64,000 nt of DNA from Moraxella porci DSM 25326 (GCF_002014855.1 NZ_MUYV01000011.1:221064-285063); one strand, 5' to 3'. Shown: positions 10,223-22,402, counted from the stretch's first letter. Made by a program: numbers and translations. The notes: a model not told the origin generated them from the letters alone.

Positions 10223-10583
10223 CACGCGTACGCACTTCTAAGAGCTCAATCTCAAAATACAGCGTCGAATTCGGCGGAATCTTACCCACCGTACGCTCAC
10301 CATAGGCCAAGTGCGCAGGGACGATTAGCTGTCGTTTACCGCCAACTTGCATCGGTGCGACAACCACATCATCGGTACTAAAGCCAAGCACACCCATATC
10401 CCAACCCTTAATCACACGGCCTGTACCGATGACGCACTCAAAGGCACGCCCACGACTGATGGACGAATCAAACACCGTGCCATCTTCAAGCTTACCGGTG
10501 TATTCGGTGACAATCAAAGCACCTTTGACAGCAGTTTTGCCGGTGCCAACGATAATGTCAGTAACTGTGATGTCTGTCATCAT
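10215..10583 (-). CDS. FKBP-type peptidyl-prolyl cis-trans isomerase
   Basis: The 122-residue protein is one FKBP domain. It has GALIVTEYTGKLEDGTVFDSS, FECVIGTGRVIKGWDMGVLG, GGKRQLIVPAHLAYGER and the ending IPPNSTLYFEIELLEV, which hold the usual active-site aromatic residues. It has no signal peptide and probably acts in the cytoplasm as a folding catalyst. The ATG overlaps the stop of the upstream RlpA-like gene by 4 nt (ATGA), and its own 3' end overlaps the DUF1653 start. The three genes are therefore one tightly coupled unit. Confidence 0.92.
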   Translation of the reverse strand: MMTDITVTDIIVGTGKTAVKGALIVTEYTGKLEDGTVFDSSISRGRAFECVIGTGRVIKGWDMGVLGFSTDDVVVAPMQVGGKRQLIVPAHLAYGERTVGKIPPNSTLYFEIELLEVRTRDD

Positions 10584-11068
10584 TGGGTCGCTGAGACATT
10601 AGCTGCCAAAGTGATGGTCTGCGTGCGCTGCGTGGTCACAGTCTCGACTTTAGATAACGCTTCAGCAACTTGCTGCGCAACCAAAGCATCCTGAGCCAAA
10701 GTGCTGGCTGGTGTTTGGGCTGCTGCTGTGCCGCCACTAACCGTCTCGATGGTAACGCGCGCGCGGCCTTGGCTTAGCGGGGCAATCTGAGCAAACGCGC
10801 CTTTTGACAAGTCCAAAGTCACACCATATTTGCTAAAACCGCCACGGTCATTCACACGGCAGACAACTGATTTGCCATTAGCGGTATTGGTGACTTTCAG
10901 GTGTGTGCCAAATTTGTGCGTATTACTCGCGCAGGTCATGGCGTTTTGGTTAAAACGCTCGCCATTGGCAGTTTTACGGCCATGAAATTTATCACCATAA
11001 TAAGTCACGGTGGCAGCTTGGGCAGATAGCGCAAGCAGGGCAGTGCTGGCCAGTAGTAATTTTTTCAT
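10580..11068 (-). CDS. Secreted RlpA-like double-psi beta-barrel protein
   Basis: The 162-residue product has a signal peptide (MKKLLLASTALLALSAQA) and then a double-psi beta-barrel typical of RlpA. It has TYYGDKFHGRKTANGERFNQNAMTCA, LKVTNTANGKSVVCRVNDRG and GVTLDLSKGAFAQIAPLSQGRARV. Such domains cleave or bind peptidoglycan; family members act as septal lytic transglycosylases or related proteins. There is no SPOR domain; the tail is a low-complexity Ala/Thr/Gln segment. The ATG at 11068 is chosen because GAGGAG lies 6-7 nt upstream and it starts the signal peptide directly. A longer frame adds 15 residues that would spoil the signal. Confidence 0.85.
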   Translation of the reverse strand: MKKLLLASTALLALSAQAATVTYYGDKFHGRKTANGERFNQNAMTCASNTHKFGTHLKVTNTANGKSVVCRVNDRGGFSKYGVTLDLSKGAFAQIAPLSQGRARVTIETVSGGTAAAQTPASTLAQDALVAQQVAEALSKVETVTTQRTQTITLAANVSATQ

Positions 11069-11241
11069 AAAATCTCCTCGGGATTTACCCTTGGTCAATG
11101 CTGTTTTTAGCATGTTGAATTAAAAATGATGATGTATCATAGCCAAAACCCATTTCGATTACAAGGAATGACATATCTTTTGACATTTTTATAACATTTA
11201 CTATTTAAAGTTGCTGGATTGTTGCTATTCAACAGCGGCTC

Positions 11242-11272
11242 AAAAAAACCACCATTAAAATGGCGGCTTTAG
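11242..11272 (-). terminator. Terminator after phytase-esterase-like gene
   Basis: On the minus strand CCGCCATT pairs with AATGGTGG (one G-U), followed by seven T residues. It lies about 30 nt after the stop at 11302. Confidence 0.8.
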
Positions 11273-11301
11273 ATGGTTGTATTAACTGCTATAATCAAAA
11301 G

Positions 11302-12507
11302 TTAATATAAAGGATAATGCAATTTGATCTGAATCATCTCATTATCATCTGCCAAATTGGCATTGCGTCCCGATGAGCTGGGAAAGTTATTGTCATTAAA
11401 CACCGTTAGCGTATACGCATCTTCAATGATCACATCTTCTATGGTAAAAAACGGAAAAGCGAATCTCTCACTGACGCCGATATCGCCTGCGCGTGCGGCA
11501 CCATACAAACGATGCGGATTGTGAATATTCATCAAATCCACCACATCTGTACGCCGAACCACTTCACCTGACCCACCTAGCGTGATGCGAACCAGTTTTT
11601 TATAGCCATCCAGCTGATTTTCACTATCATCTCTTTCAATCAAAATCCCTGAGCGCTCATCAATCATTTGAAAATCCCCAATGGCTGTGGCACGCGCATC
11701 TAATTCAAAGATATAATAATTACCCGTATAGGCTTTTTTATCGATATCAAATTGGAAAATCAACAGCTGCTTGCCTTTGGCATCGGTCAGTGGTTTTTCT
11801 AACATAGGATATAAAAATTTGCCATCAGCCGATTTGGCCATTCCCTCAAAGCCACCACTGCGTTGCACGGTGGCAGTAGCCGCATCGCCAATCAATGGGT
11901 TTTGTGGCGAATGCAGTATACGACCTGTCTGATAAGGATCGGGCAAGGCAATCGGTGCTTGTAAGAGTACGCCATTTTTATCAAAATGCAATAAATAAGG
12001 CCCAAATTCTTCGCCTACCCAATAACTGCCATCAGCGGCTTGCTGAATCGATTCAGGATCAAAATCAGCACCTGTCAGCAGACGCTCGGCTGTATTTTGA
12101 TGAACAATTTCAAAGGGAATCAAGCGCTTGGGATCCTTTAGCTGGATGTGATTAAGCACTTTTACCGTGCCTGTGCCGCCTGTTTGAGTGCGAAAATCCA
12201 CTGCAATCTGATAAATTCTCAGCAAAAAATCTGCCGAATTGTCCTTGGCACCAAAGCCATTATCAGCAAGCACCGTATAGCTACCATCGCTGTTTTTTAA
12301 GGCGCCTGAAAAGCCCTGAACTGGCTGAGCCTTAAAGGGCGGTGCAATGCCATTGGCTGACTTCACCGCACTACCTGACACAGGCCCTGCGGCATAAGTT
12401 TCTACATCCAGTTTGGCAAAGCCTGTCAATGTTGCTTTGGGTACTTCAGCCATCGCAGACACAGACAAACAACCCATAAACAAACCAATCATCACACGAT
12501 TTTTCAT
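11302..12507 (-). CDS. Secreted esterase-like phytase-domain protein
   Basis: The 401-residue protein has a signal peptide (MKNRVMIGLFMGCLSVSAMA) followed by a beta-propeller-like region. This matches the family named esterase-like activity of phytase, with GFSGALKNSDGSYTVLADNGFG near residue 70, FDPESIQQAADGSYWVGEEFGPYLLHFD near 150 and SGILIERDDSENQ near 280. Substrate and activity are unproven in most members. The ATG at 12507 has AAGGA 6 nt upstream and starts the signal peptide, so the eight extra residues of the longer frame are left out. The gene appears monocistronic between two terminators. Confidence 0.8.
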   Translation of the reverse strand: MKNRVMIGLFMGCLSVSAMAEVPKATLTGFAKLDVETYAAGPVSGSAVKSANGIAPPFKAQPVQGFSGALKNSDGSYTVLADNGFGAKDNSADFLLRIYQIAVDFRTQTGGTGTVKVLNHIQLKDPKRLIPFEIVHQNTAERLLTGADFDPESIQQAADGSYWVGEEFGPYLLHFDKNGVLLQAPIALPDPYQTGRILHSPQNPLIGDAATATVQRSGGFEGMAKSADGKFLYPMLEKPLTDAKGKQLLIFQFDIDKKAYTGNYYIFELDARATAIGDFQMIDERSGILIERDDSENQLDGYKKLVRITLGGSGEVVRRTDVVDLMNIHNPHRLYGAARAGDIGVSERFAFPFFTIEDVIIEDAYTLTVFNDNNFPSSSGRNANLADDNEMIQIKLHYPLY

Positions 12508-12622
12508 AAAAATCCTTATGTTGTTTTTCAAAGACTGTCAGGATTTTAGCAAAGGATTATGACGAAACTATGTTGATTTGATGGCAATCTAAGGTCAGCT
12601 TTGTGACACTTTAATGATGAAC

Positions 12623-12655
12623 AAAAAAATCGCCCAAAATTTTGAGCGATTTTTT
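12623..12655. terminator. Terminator after guaA
   Basis: The stem AAAAAATCGC/GCGATTTTTT has an inner CAAAATTTTG repeat and T-tracts on both strands. It lies 17 nt after the guaA stop. Confidence 0.9.
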
Positions 12656-12672
12656 AATGTTAAGTGAAATAA

Positions 12673-14232
12673 TCATTCCCACTCAATCGTTGCAGGCGGT
12701 TTACTACTTACATCATAAACCACACGAGAAACATCTTTAATTTCGTTCATAATACGAGTTGAGATTTTATCAACAAGCTCATATGGCAGGTGAGCAAAAC
12801 GAGCGGTCATAAAATCTACCGTTTCAACAGCACGAAGCGCAATCACCCACGCATAACGTCTGCCATCACCCACCACACCAACAGATTTTACAGGTTGGAA
12901 CACAGCAAAAGCTTGGGCAGTTTTATCATACCAACCACTTGCACGCAGCTCCTGCATAAAAATATCATCGGCAAGGCGTAAAATATCTGCATATTCTTTT
13001 TTCACTTCGCCTAAAATACGCACACCAAGACCTGGGCCTGGGAATGGATGACGATAAATCATATGATGTGGAATACCAAGCGCCACGCCAAGTTTACGCA
13101 CTTCATCTTTAAATAAATCACGCAATGGCTCAACGAGTTCAAATGCCAAATCTTCCGGCAATCCGCCCACATTATGATGGGATTTGATCACATGAGCTTT
13201 ACCTTGTTTGCTGGCTGCTGACTCAATCACATCTGGGTAAATCGTGCCTTGTGCCAAGAATTTTACGCCATCTAATTTACGGGCTTCCTCGCTAAATACT
13301 TCAATAAATTCACGTCCAATAATTTTGCGTTTAGCTTCAGGGTCAGTTACGCCAGATAGTGCGGTTAAGAAACGTTGTTCTGCATCGGCACGAATGACAC
13401 GGATGCCCATATTTTCGGCAAACATCTTCATCACTTGGTCGCCTTCGTGTAGGCGCAATAAGCCATTATCCACAAAAACACAGGTTAATTGGTCGCCAAT
13501 GGCACGGTGTAACAAGGCTGCTACTACCGATGAATCGACACCACCTGATAAACCTAGCAATACTTTTTGATCGCCAATTTGCTCTTGGAGTTGTTTAATG
13601 CGTAATTCAATAATATTTTCTGAATTCCACGCATTACCACAACCACAAATAGTATGTACAAAGTTTGAAATCAATTCTGTACCTTTAGCGGTATGCGTGA
13701 CTTCTGGGTGAAATTGTACGCCATAAAATTGACGGGTTTCATCACTAGCAGACGCATAAGGACAGCTTGGCGTGGAGGATGTCACAGTAAAGCCTTCGGG
13801 CAATCGTGCCACTTTATCGCCGTGACTCATCCACACTTGAGATTGATTTTTTTCATCGCCGACTTTGCTCAGTAGGCTGTCTTGATGGGTGATGTTAATT
13901 TCTGCATAGCCAAATTCATGCACGACACCTGCTTCAACCTTACCGCCTAATTGTTCAGCCATGGTCTGAAAACCATAGCAAATACCAAGCACAGGTACAC
14001 CTAAATTAAACACAATTTCCGGTGCTCGTGGGCTACCCTCAATATGGACGCTTTCAGGCCCCCCTGATAAAATAATGCCTTTTGGATTAAAGGCTTTGAT
14101 GTCATCTGCTGACATATCATAAGCATACATTTCAGAATATACGCCTGCTTCACGCACTCGGCGGGCAATCAGTTGGCTGTATTGTGAGCCAAAGTCTAAA
14201 ATTAAAATACGATCGGTGGTGATGTTGGTCAT
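12673..14232 (-). CDS. guaA: GMP synthase (glutamine-hydrolysing) GuaA
   Basis: GuaA converts XMP to GMP with ATP and glutamine. The 519-residue protein has an N-terminal class I glutamine amidotransferase domain ([16 protein letters not shown], nucleophile C85 in LGICYGFQ, and His/Glu in [10 protein letters not shown]). The ATP-pyrophosphatase domain follows with the P-loop [11 protein letters not shown], and the dimerisation domain ends in KPPATIEWE. The ATG at 14232 is used because the family start [10 protein letters not shown] fits there; an upstream start would add 11 residues. It lies 100 nt behind gyrB. The gene reads more AT-rich than gyrB and dnaN beside it, which may reflect recombination. 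Confidence 0.97.
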   Translation of the reverse strand: MTNITTDRILILDFGSQYSQLIARRVREAGVYSEMYAYDMSADDIKAFNPKGIILSGGPESVHIEGSPRAPEIVFNLGVPVLGICYGFQTMAEQLGGKVEAGVVHEFGYAEINITHQDSLLSKVGDEKNQSQVWMSHGDKVARLPEGFTVTSSTPSCPYASASDETRQFYGVQFHPEVTHTAKGTELISNFVHTICGCGNAWNSENIIELRIKQLQEQIGDQKVLLGLSGGVDSSVVAALLHRAIGDQLTCVFVDNGLLRLHEGDQVMKMFAENMGIRVIRADAEQRFLTALSGVTDPEAKRKIIGREFIEVFSEEARKLDGVKFLAQGTIYPDVIESAASKQGKAHVIKSHHNVGGLPEDLAFELVEPLRDLFKDEVRKLGVALGIPHHMIYRHPFPGPGLGVRILGEVKKEYADILRLADDIFMQELRASGWYDKTAQAFAVFQPVKSVGVVGDGRRYAWVIALRAVETVDFMTARFAHLPYELVDKISTRIMNEIKDVSRVVYDVSSKPPATIEWE

Positions 14233-14331
14233 GGTCTTTCCTGCAATGGTAAAAGATGATGGCAAATGATCAAATGGTTAAAATGTAAAAGATAAAGAAT
14301 GCCCAACATCTCGTCGGGCAATACTGGCTAA

Positions 14332-16797
<2,466 letters not shown>

Positions 16798-16988
16798 TTA
16801 AAACGGGTGCTTGGCTGATCATCATCCAAAGCAGGAATAAAAACCACCATATTATAGCATTTTTTTTATAAAAAGTCAGTGTGCTAACAAGTTGCCACAG
16901 GATTTATTGTTTAGGCGACAGCTTGCGCCATGATGCACTTGTTGCTGCTTTTTTGGTGGATTTTGGCAAGGATTTTGTCACAGTAGCA

Positions 16989-18176
16989 TCAAAGCTGATG
17001 CATCGGCAAAAATTGGCCTTGTTCCACATGAAACATATGATACACCGCCTGCTCACTGGTGTTGTGTGATGGCAAGTGTTTCAGAATATCTAAGATTTTG
17101 TGATGCGTGTCAGCAGTTAAACTGGTGATGATCAGTTGACAAGGTAATGATAACGCTGTCTTTAGCAGGATTTGCATCGCAGCGTCATCCAGCTCAGCAT
17201 CGATATCGTCGATCAATACCACGGGGAATGTGGCGTCGCTATTTGAGTGACTGATGGCATTGCAGATCAGCTGTAGTTGTGACAACTTTAATGCGGTAAT
17301 TAATAGCTTTTTTTCGCCGCGGGATAAGATGTGTGTGGCTTGTTCGCGGATCTTTTGACCTTGGTCGTTGGTGGATTTGAACAGCACCGACACATCAGCA
17401 CGATGCGCACCGATGCGTGTATATCCCAATTCAATATCCTGATCGATGCGTGATCTCAGTGTATCGATCAGAGGATTTTTGGTGTCAAATCCAGCCACAT
17501 ACTGCAAGCTTAAGCTGTGTTGATATTCAGGCAGTAGCAGGCCGAGCATTTGCTGAAAATGGGTCTCCCACGCCAAAAAAATCTCTTGACGATGCTCGTG
17601 CAGGGCATGGGCATAATAAGATAACTGCCCATCCCAAGCCAAAAGCTCATTAAGGCGATGTTGGATACTGGGCTGTTTTAATAAACTATTTCGCTGCTTG
17701 AGCAGTCTTTGGTATTGTAGCCACTGCTGATAAAACTCAGGTTTCATGTGAAACACCAGCCAATCAAGCAGCTGGCGGCGCGTGCCACTGCCCTCATCAA
17801 GCAGACTCATCCCAACAGGATCGATCAATAAAGTCGGCAGCTGAAAGCTAAGCACACTTTGGCTGGCTGCTGTCTGACCATTAAAACGCAGCAGCGTGTC
17901 TGACTTGCCCTGCATATCAAGCTTTTTTTGGATCGCCAAAGTATTGCTGGGATCACCGAAGGTTTTTGCCCAGATGGTGCAGTCGGATTCATGATGGCGG
18001 ATATAGCGGCGCGGCTCATGATGGCGAAAACTTTTGCCCCGAGACAACAAAAACACCGCCTCTAATAGCGATGTTTTGCCACTGCCATTGGCACCGATGA
18101 TCAAATTGCATCGTGCCAAAGTCAGCTCAGCCTGCCCAAGATTGCGCAGTTTATGGATGTTTAGCTGCTGGATCAC
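16989..18176 (-). CDS. recF: DNA replication and repair protein RecF
   Basis: RecF is an SMC-like ATPase that, with RecO and RecR, loads RecA at gapped DNA. The 395-residue protein has the Walker A GANGSGKT at residues 28-35, the signature ILSRGEKKLLITALKLSQ near 295 and the Walker B VVLIDDIDAELD near 330. It starts 12 nt after dnaN and is surely in the same operon. Two parS-like sites lie in its coding strand. They give the peptides FHMK (mid gene) and MFHVEQ (near the C-terminus), so those residues may reflect DNA-site selection. Confidence 0.96.
   Translation of the reverse strand: MIQQLNIHKLRNLGQAELTLARCNLIIGANGSGKTSLLEAVFLLSRGKSFRHHEPRRYIRHHESDCTIWAKTFGDPSNTLAIQKKLDMQGKSDTLLRFNGQTAASQSVLSFQLPTLLIDPVGMSLLDEGSGTRRQLLDWLVFHMKPEFYQQWLQYQRLLKQRNSLLKQPSIQHRLNELLAWDGQLSYYAHALHEHRQEIFLAWETHFQQMLGLLLPEYQHSLSLQYVAGFDTKNPLIDTLRSRIDQDIELGYTRIGAHRADVSVLFKSTNDQGQKIREQATHILSRGEKKLLITALKLSQLQLICNAISHSNSDATFPVVLIDDIDAELDDAAMQILLKTALSLPCQLIITSLTADTHHKILDILKHLPSHNTSEQAVYHMFHVEQGQFLPMHQL
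17020..17035. promoter_or_regulatory. parS-like site inside recF 3' end
   Basis: TGTTCCACATGAAACA differs from TGTTTCACGTGAAACA at two positions. It lies in coding DNA about 4 kb from oriC. Confidence 0.65.
17740..17755. promoter_or_regulatory. parS-like site inside recF
   Basis: GGTTTCATGTGAAACA differs from the general parS palindrome at two positions. The recF frame reads it as FHMK. Confidence 0.65.
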
Positions 18177-18188
18177 TCAGGCTGCATC

Positions 18189-19346
18189 CTATAGGCGCAT
18201 CGGCATGATGATGTACTGATGCAGATCATCACCCACTTGATAGATCAGCACCGGCGAGCTTGGCTGATTCATCTCCATGCGGATTTCACCCTCAAGCACA
18301 CTTAAAACAGCACGCAGATAGGCTTCATTAAAAATCAGCTCAATCACATCGCCCTCGTGCTGCACACCCAGCACCTCTTCAGCCTCACCCTCACCTTTGT
18401 CGCTGACGCTGATTTTGCATTGATCGGTAGTATCAAAGTTAAGCAGCACCCCAGGATTGGCTTTGCTGTTTAGTACCGAGATGCGTCTTAGCACATCCAT
18501 GGCTTCATCTTTATTAAAATTGGCGGCATTGATGTTATTGGTCGGTAGCACGCGGCGATAGTCAGGGAATTTACCCTCGATCAGACGCGCCGATAAGCTT
18601 ACCTCAAGCACCGCATCCGTCTCCTCATCACTGAGTGTCAAGCCAACATGCAAAAACTCAGCATCAAACCCAAGCTCAACGATCGTCGCATCATCTGTGG
18701 TCTTGGCAAGCTCCAGTAATAAACGCTCAAGCTCAGCCACCGCCTTACCAGGGATGATCACCTGATTGGCCTGATAGCTATCAGACAATAAGCGGTGCGC
18801 CACGGCCAGACGATGGCCATCGGTGGCAACCGCGGTGAGCTTGCTGTCATTGATGTCAAACAACATCCCCGTCAGATAGTGGCGCACATCTTGGGTCGCC
18901 ATCGCAAACCGCGTATGATGGATGAGGCTGGTCAGATCGCCTTGACTGATCTTCACCACTGTCGATGGCAGTGCAGCACCAATACTTGGAAAATCTTGGG
19001 CAGGCAAACTGCTTAGCGTATAGCGGCCTTTGCCACTGGTGATCACACAGCGACTCGTATTCTCAGGCGCATCGATCGTCACCGTGTCAGCTGACAATGA
19101 TTTACAGATATTAAAAAACATCTCAGCTGGTAAAGTGGTGCTGCCTGCCAAAATACAAGCACCCGATGGAATGGCAAACCGCGTGGTCAGCTCAAGCTCC
19201 AAATCCGATGCTGTCAGTGTCAAATACCCCTCTTCAAGCACCAGTTTGATATTACCTAAAATAACAAAGCGATGGCGCTTATCCGCCGCCTTGACCACCA
19301 TGTTGATGGCTTTGATTAACAACTCACGATTGATGGATAATTTCAT
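18189..19346 (-). CDS. dnaN: DNA polymerase III beta sliding clamp
   Basis: DnaN is the ring clamp that tethers polymerase III and many repair partners to DNA. The 385-residue protein has the three repeated clamp domains, beginning MKLSINRELLIKAINMVVKAADKRHRFVILGNIKL and ending in the family-typical YIIMPMRL. The central stretch has YLTGMLFDINDSKLTAVATDGHRLAVAHR. It lies 51 nt after dnaA and 12 nt before recF in the leftward replication operon. Confidence 0.98.
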   Translation of the reverse strand: MKLSINRELLIKAINMVVKAADKRHRFVILGNIKLVLEEGYLTLTASDLELELTTRFAIPSGACILAGSTTLPAEMFFNICKSLSADTVTIDAPENTSRCVITSGKGRYTLSSLPAQDFPSIGAALPSTVVKISQGDLTSLIHHTRFAMATQDVRHYLTGMLFDINDSKLTAVATDGHRLAVAHRLLSDSYQANQVIIPGKAVAELERLLLELAKTTDDATIVELGFDAEFLHVGLTLSDEETDAVLEVSLSARLIEGKFPDYRRVLPTNNINAANFNKDEAMDVLRRISVLNSKANPGVLLNFDTTDQCKISVSDKGEGEAEEVLGVQHEGDVIELIFNEAYLRAVLSVLEGEIRMEMNQPSSPVLIYQVGDDLHQYIIMPMRL

Positions 19347-19397
19347 ACAAGCTCACATGATTTATGGGGTGATTGACTAAAATTTGGTGAATTTTTA

Positions 19398-20792
19398 TCA
19401 GACATATTCTAGCATCATTTTTAGCGAATGATAGTCTTTGTCGATGTTGGCATCAGACACTCGCAGCTCTTCGATCTTTTCACAAGCATGCATCACAGTG
19501 GTGTGATCACGACCGCCGAACACTTGGCCGATCTCAGGAAAGCTGTCGCGAGTCAATTCACGGATCAATGCCATCGCCATCTGTCTGGGTCTGGCGATGT
19601 GACGAGCGCGCTTTTTGCCCATCAGATCCTTGGGTGAGATTTCATAATATTCCGCCACCAAATCTCGGATACTTTCAGCATTGAGCGCCCGAGCCCGCGC
19701 TTGCACTTGGTCTTTGATGGCATCTTTGACCAATGGCAGTGATACAGGCTCATTTCTTAAAATGGTGGCTGACAGCTGCACGCGCTTTAAGGCGCCCTCA
19801 AGACCGCGCACATCTGGCGGCAGGTTTTGCGCCATATACAATGCGCATTCTTTGGGCAAATCCAGCGTCAAAATACTGGCTTTTTTCTCCAAAATCTGTA
19901 CCCGCATTTCCATATCAGGTGGCTCGATGGATAGCTGCAGACAGCTTGAAAGCCTTGAGATGTAGCGCTCGCCAAAGCTGACCATCTGCGAAGGCGGGCG
20001 GTCGGAGGCCAGCACCACTTGTTTATTGCTGCCACTGCCCGAAAAAGCATCAAACAGCTTCATCAAAATCTCAGTCACTTTTGGCGCTTTTGAACCACTC
20101 ACCATATGTACATCATCAATGATTAATAGATCAGCTTGGCAGATTTCTTTTTCCATCTGCACGATGTCATTGGTGCGAAATGCCTCCAAAGTAATTTTAT
20201 AAAAATGATCTTTGGTGAAATAAAAATAGCGTTTGCCATATTTTTGATAGCGGTGCGCCATGGCATGCATCAAATGCGTCTTACCCAGACCCGATGAACC
20301 ATAAATAAAAATCGGGCCATAATTGTGCTTGCTGTCTTTTTTGGACAATTCATTACAAGCGTTATAAGCTGAGGCATTGGATTTGCCTTTGACAAAGGCA
20401 TCAAAAGTAAAAGCAGGATCGATCGGCAGACCCTCAACCATGCCAGGTTTGTTTTTGTCTTTGGCTTTTGGTTTTTTGGCAGGGGTGCTTGGGGTGGTAC
20501 TGACGACCATTTCAATACGCACCGTTTGCACTTTATCTGGGGCGTGCTGTAAGGCAAGTTCACTGATTTGTGCCAAATAGCGCTCTTTGACATGCTTGAC
20601 CCACATCATATTAGGCGCCAAAAGCAGCAATTCATTACCGCTTAATTCAGCTTTTAAGGGCGCAATCCACTGGCGATAGTCCTTATCCTCCATCATAAAT
20701 TGCAAATCAGGCAGGCATTTTTGCCACACGCTTTCGCCATCATCTACCGATAACGGATTGCCAGCTGTTGGCATATCTTCAAACAGACTCAT
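19398..20792 (-). CDS. dnaA: Chromosomal replication initiator DnaA
   Basis: DnaA binds DnaA boxes, melts oriC and loads the helicase. The 464-residue protein has domain I (VWQKCLPDLQFMMEDKDYRQW), a short Pro/Lys-rich linker, and the AAA+ domain with Walker A GSSGLGKT (165-172) and Walker B LLIIDDVH. Domain IV carries the DNA-binding signature GGRDHTTVMHACEKI near the end. The ATG at 20792 is preferred because GAGGTGG lies just upstream and MSLFEDM is a good N-terminus; 14 more residues upstream look non-native. It heads the dnaA-dnaN-recF operon. oriC lies directly upstream. Confidence 0.97.
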   Translation of the reverse strand: MSLFEDMPTAGNPLSVDDGESVWQKCLPDLQFMMEDKDYRQWIAPLKAELSGNELLLLAPNMMWVKHVKERYLAQISELALQHAPDKVQTVRIEMVVSTTPSTPAKKPKAKDKNKPGMVEGLPIDPAFTFDAFVKGKSNASAYNACNELSKKDSKHNYGPIFIYGSSGLGKTHLMHAMAHRYQKYGKRYFYFTKDHFYKITLEAFRTNDIVQMEKEICQADLLIIDDVHMVSGSKAPKVTEILMKLFDAFSGSGSNKQVVLASDRPPSQMVSFGERYISRLSSCLQLSIEPPDMEMRVQILEKKASILTLDLPKECALYMAQNLPPDVRGLEGALKRVQLSATILRNEPVSLPLVKDAIKDQVQARARALNAESIRDLVAEYYEISPKDLMGKKRARHIARPRQMAMALIRELTRDSFPEIGQVFGGRDHTTVMHACEKIEELRVSDANIDKDYHSLKMMLEYV

Positions 20793-20839
20793 GACCCACC
20801 TCAAAAAAAATACACTGCATGATGCAGCCATCAATTAAC

Positions 20840-21227
20840 TTGCTCAAGCGTGTCAAATAGTATCACAATTTTGTCAAATTTCAAGCATTATTTTTTGTGG
20901 ATAACTTTATGAAAAACTCTGTGGATAACTTTAAAAATCGACTTTTCCACATTTCACCAACATTTTATAAACATCACTTTCCACAGGATAAATATATGAT
21001 ATTTAATAATAAAATCAACTTATCAACAGAATTTTTTCGCTTATATTATTATTATATTTGGGTCTTATTTTAACTAATAAGCAAATCAACAATCTGTGGA
21101 TAACTTTCAATATCATATCTTAGCAAGCTTTAGTATAACAAAAGATGGATGAATAAAATAGCAACTTAATACAGTCAGTCATCATCATACACAGTGGCAT
21201 TAAGCACTTAATATCAACAAACTTATG
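20840..21227. other. Chromosomal origin oriC (dnaA-rpmH intergenic region)
   Basis: This is a long AT-rich gap between divergent dnaA and rpmH. Perfect DnaA boxes (TGTGGATAA, the complement of TTATCCACA) lie at 20896-20904, 20920-20928 and 21095-21103. Near matches lie at 20944-20952 (TTTTCCACA), 20977-20985 and 21020-21028 (TTATCAACA). Between them is a very AT-rich tract (about 20990-21080) suited to unwinding. All genes to the left run left and all genes for 13 kb to the right run right, as expected at an origin. The dnaA promoter must also lie here, so DnaA autoregulation is likely. Confidence 0.85.
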
Positions 21228-21256
21228 TTGACTTTTGATGAATATTTTGATAAGAT
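21228..21256 (+). promoter_or_regulatory. Likely rpmH promoter
   Basis: TTGACT (21228-21233) and TAAGAT (21251-21256) are spaced by 17 bp. This is a good sigma-70 match about 125 nt upstream of rpmH. Confidence 0.5.
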
Positions 21257-21380
21257 TGTCGGGTTTTTCGCTTATCAAAGCAAAACATTAACTAGTTAAT
21301 TGTCAATATTTGGGCAGTTTATCAACTTTGATGAGTCGCCCAAACAGTCACCAGCAATGGTGCACATCTTTTACAGGTGA

Positions 21381-21518
<138 letters not shown>

Positions 21519-21531
21519 TCACAGCCATTCC

Positions 21532-21558
21532 AAAAGCACCGTCAAACGGTGCTTTTTT
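21532..21558 (+). terminator. Hairpin after rpmH (terminator or attenuator)
   Basis: GCACCGT/ACGGTGC with a 3-nt loop is followed by TTTTTT, 17 nt after the rpmH stop and before rnpA. Confidence 0.85.
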
Positions 21559-21650
21559 ATACCAAAATTTTGACAAATCCAGCCGTTATCACCACCAAAA
21601 GACAGATATTCGTGCTAAAATCAGCCAAAATCCCTAAAAAAAGCCAGATT

Positions 21651-22058
21651 ATGACCATCCGACAGCAGCCAACAATCCCATCATCAAACCACACACCAAG
21701 CCATGATTTTCCTAAGCGGTATCGACTTTTGGGATCTGATGACTTTAAGGCGGTATTTGATGCACCCATCAAAAAAATTCACACCGCGCATTTGCTGGCT
21801 TTTATTGCCAAAGGCAGTGCGGATTCATCCAGACTTGGGCTTGCCATCACCAAAAAAAAGCTCAAGTATGCTGTAGCGCGCAACCGCATTAAGCGCTTAA
21901 CGCGTGAGGCATTTCGCCAGCAGCGCAGCCAATTTGAGACCATTGACATTGTTGTCATCGTTAAAGCCAGTTATGATAAAAGCTTTGATATTGGCCGAGA
22001 AGTCGATGAATTGTTTAGTAAAATTCATCAAAAATTTTGTCAATCAAAAACAGCTTAG
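21651..22058 (+). CDS. rnpA: Ribonuclease P protein component
   Basis: RnpA is the protein cofactor of RNase P, which trims tRNA 5' leaders. The 135-residue protein has the RNR-type motif near its centre (GLAITKKKLKYAVARNRIKRLTREAFR), with the conserved RNRIKR basic helix and the ending DELFSKIHQKF. The ATG at 21651 gives a family-like N-terminus (then PKRYRLLGSDDFKAVFD). Longer upstream frames overlap the rpmH terminator and are unlikely. yidD begins 18 nt downstream. Confidence 0.93.
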   Translation: MTIRQQPTIPSSNHTPSHDFPKRYRLLGSDDFKAVFDAPIKKIHTAHLLAFIAKGSADSSRLGLAITKKKLKYAVARNRIKRLTREAFRQQRSQFETIDIVVIVKASYDKSFDIGREVDELFSKIHQKFCQSKTA

Positions 22059-22075
22059 CCTTTAACTATTTAGAT

Positions 22076-22402
22076 ATGATAAAAAATCTACTGCTATGGA
22101 TGATCGGCTGCTATCGACGACATCTGAGTCCTATGATGGCGCCCAGATGTCGCTTTTATCCGACTTGTTCAAGTTATGGTCGGCAGGCGCTATTATGGCA
22201 TGGCGCAGCCAAAGGTACATGGCTTACCTTAGGGCGTATTGCCCGCTGCCATCCATGGGGCGGCTCGGGGGTGGATTTTGTGCCATTGCCGCTTGATCGC
22301 TATCAATATCTGCCTGCTTGTCATCACTGGCAACTGGTGTATCAGGATCGGCTGACTTATGCATATCGGCTAAATCTGTGGATGAATAAGGCTAAGGATT
22401 GA
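22076..22402 (+). CDS. yidD: Membrane protein insertion efficiency factor YidD
   Basis: The 108-residue protein has the YidD core WMIGCYRRHLSPMMAPRCRFYPTCSSYGRQAL and then WLTLGRIARCHPWGGSGVDFVP. This includes the three conserved cysteines and an N-terminal amphipathic helix that holds it at the inner membrane. It helps YidC/Sec insertion of membrane proteins. The ATG at 22076 is used because the conserved block begins within a few residues of it. It lies between rnpA and yidC in the usual order. An extension after the core (to residue 108) is longer than in the shortest homologues. Confidence 0.92.
   Translation: MIKNLLLWMIGCYRRHLSPMMAPRCRFYPTCSSYGRQALLWHGAAKGTWLTLGRIARCHPWGGSGVDFVPLPLDRYQYLPACHHWQLVYQDRLTYAYRLNLWMNKAKD

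Noticed and set aside
13468..13477. A DnaA-box-like TTATCCACA inside guaA
   Set aside because: It is a single box in coding DNA with no partners nearby, and one exact 9-mer is expected by chance at this scale.
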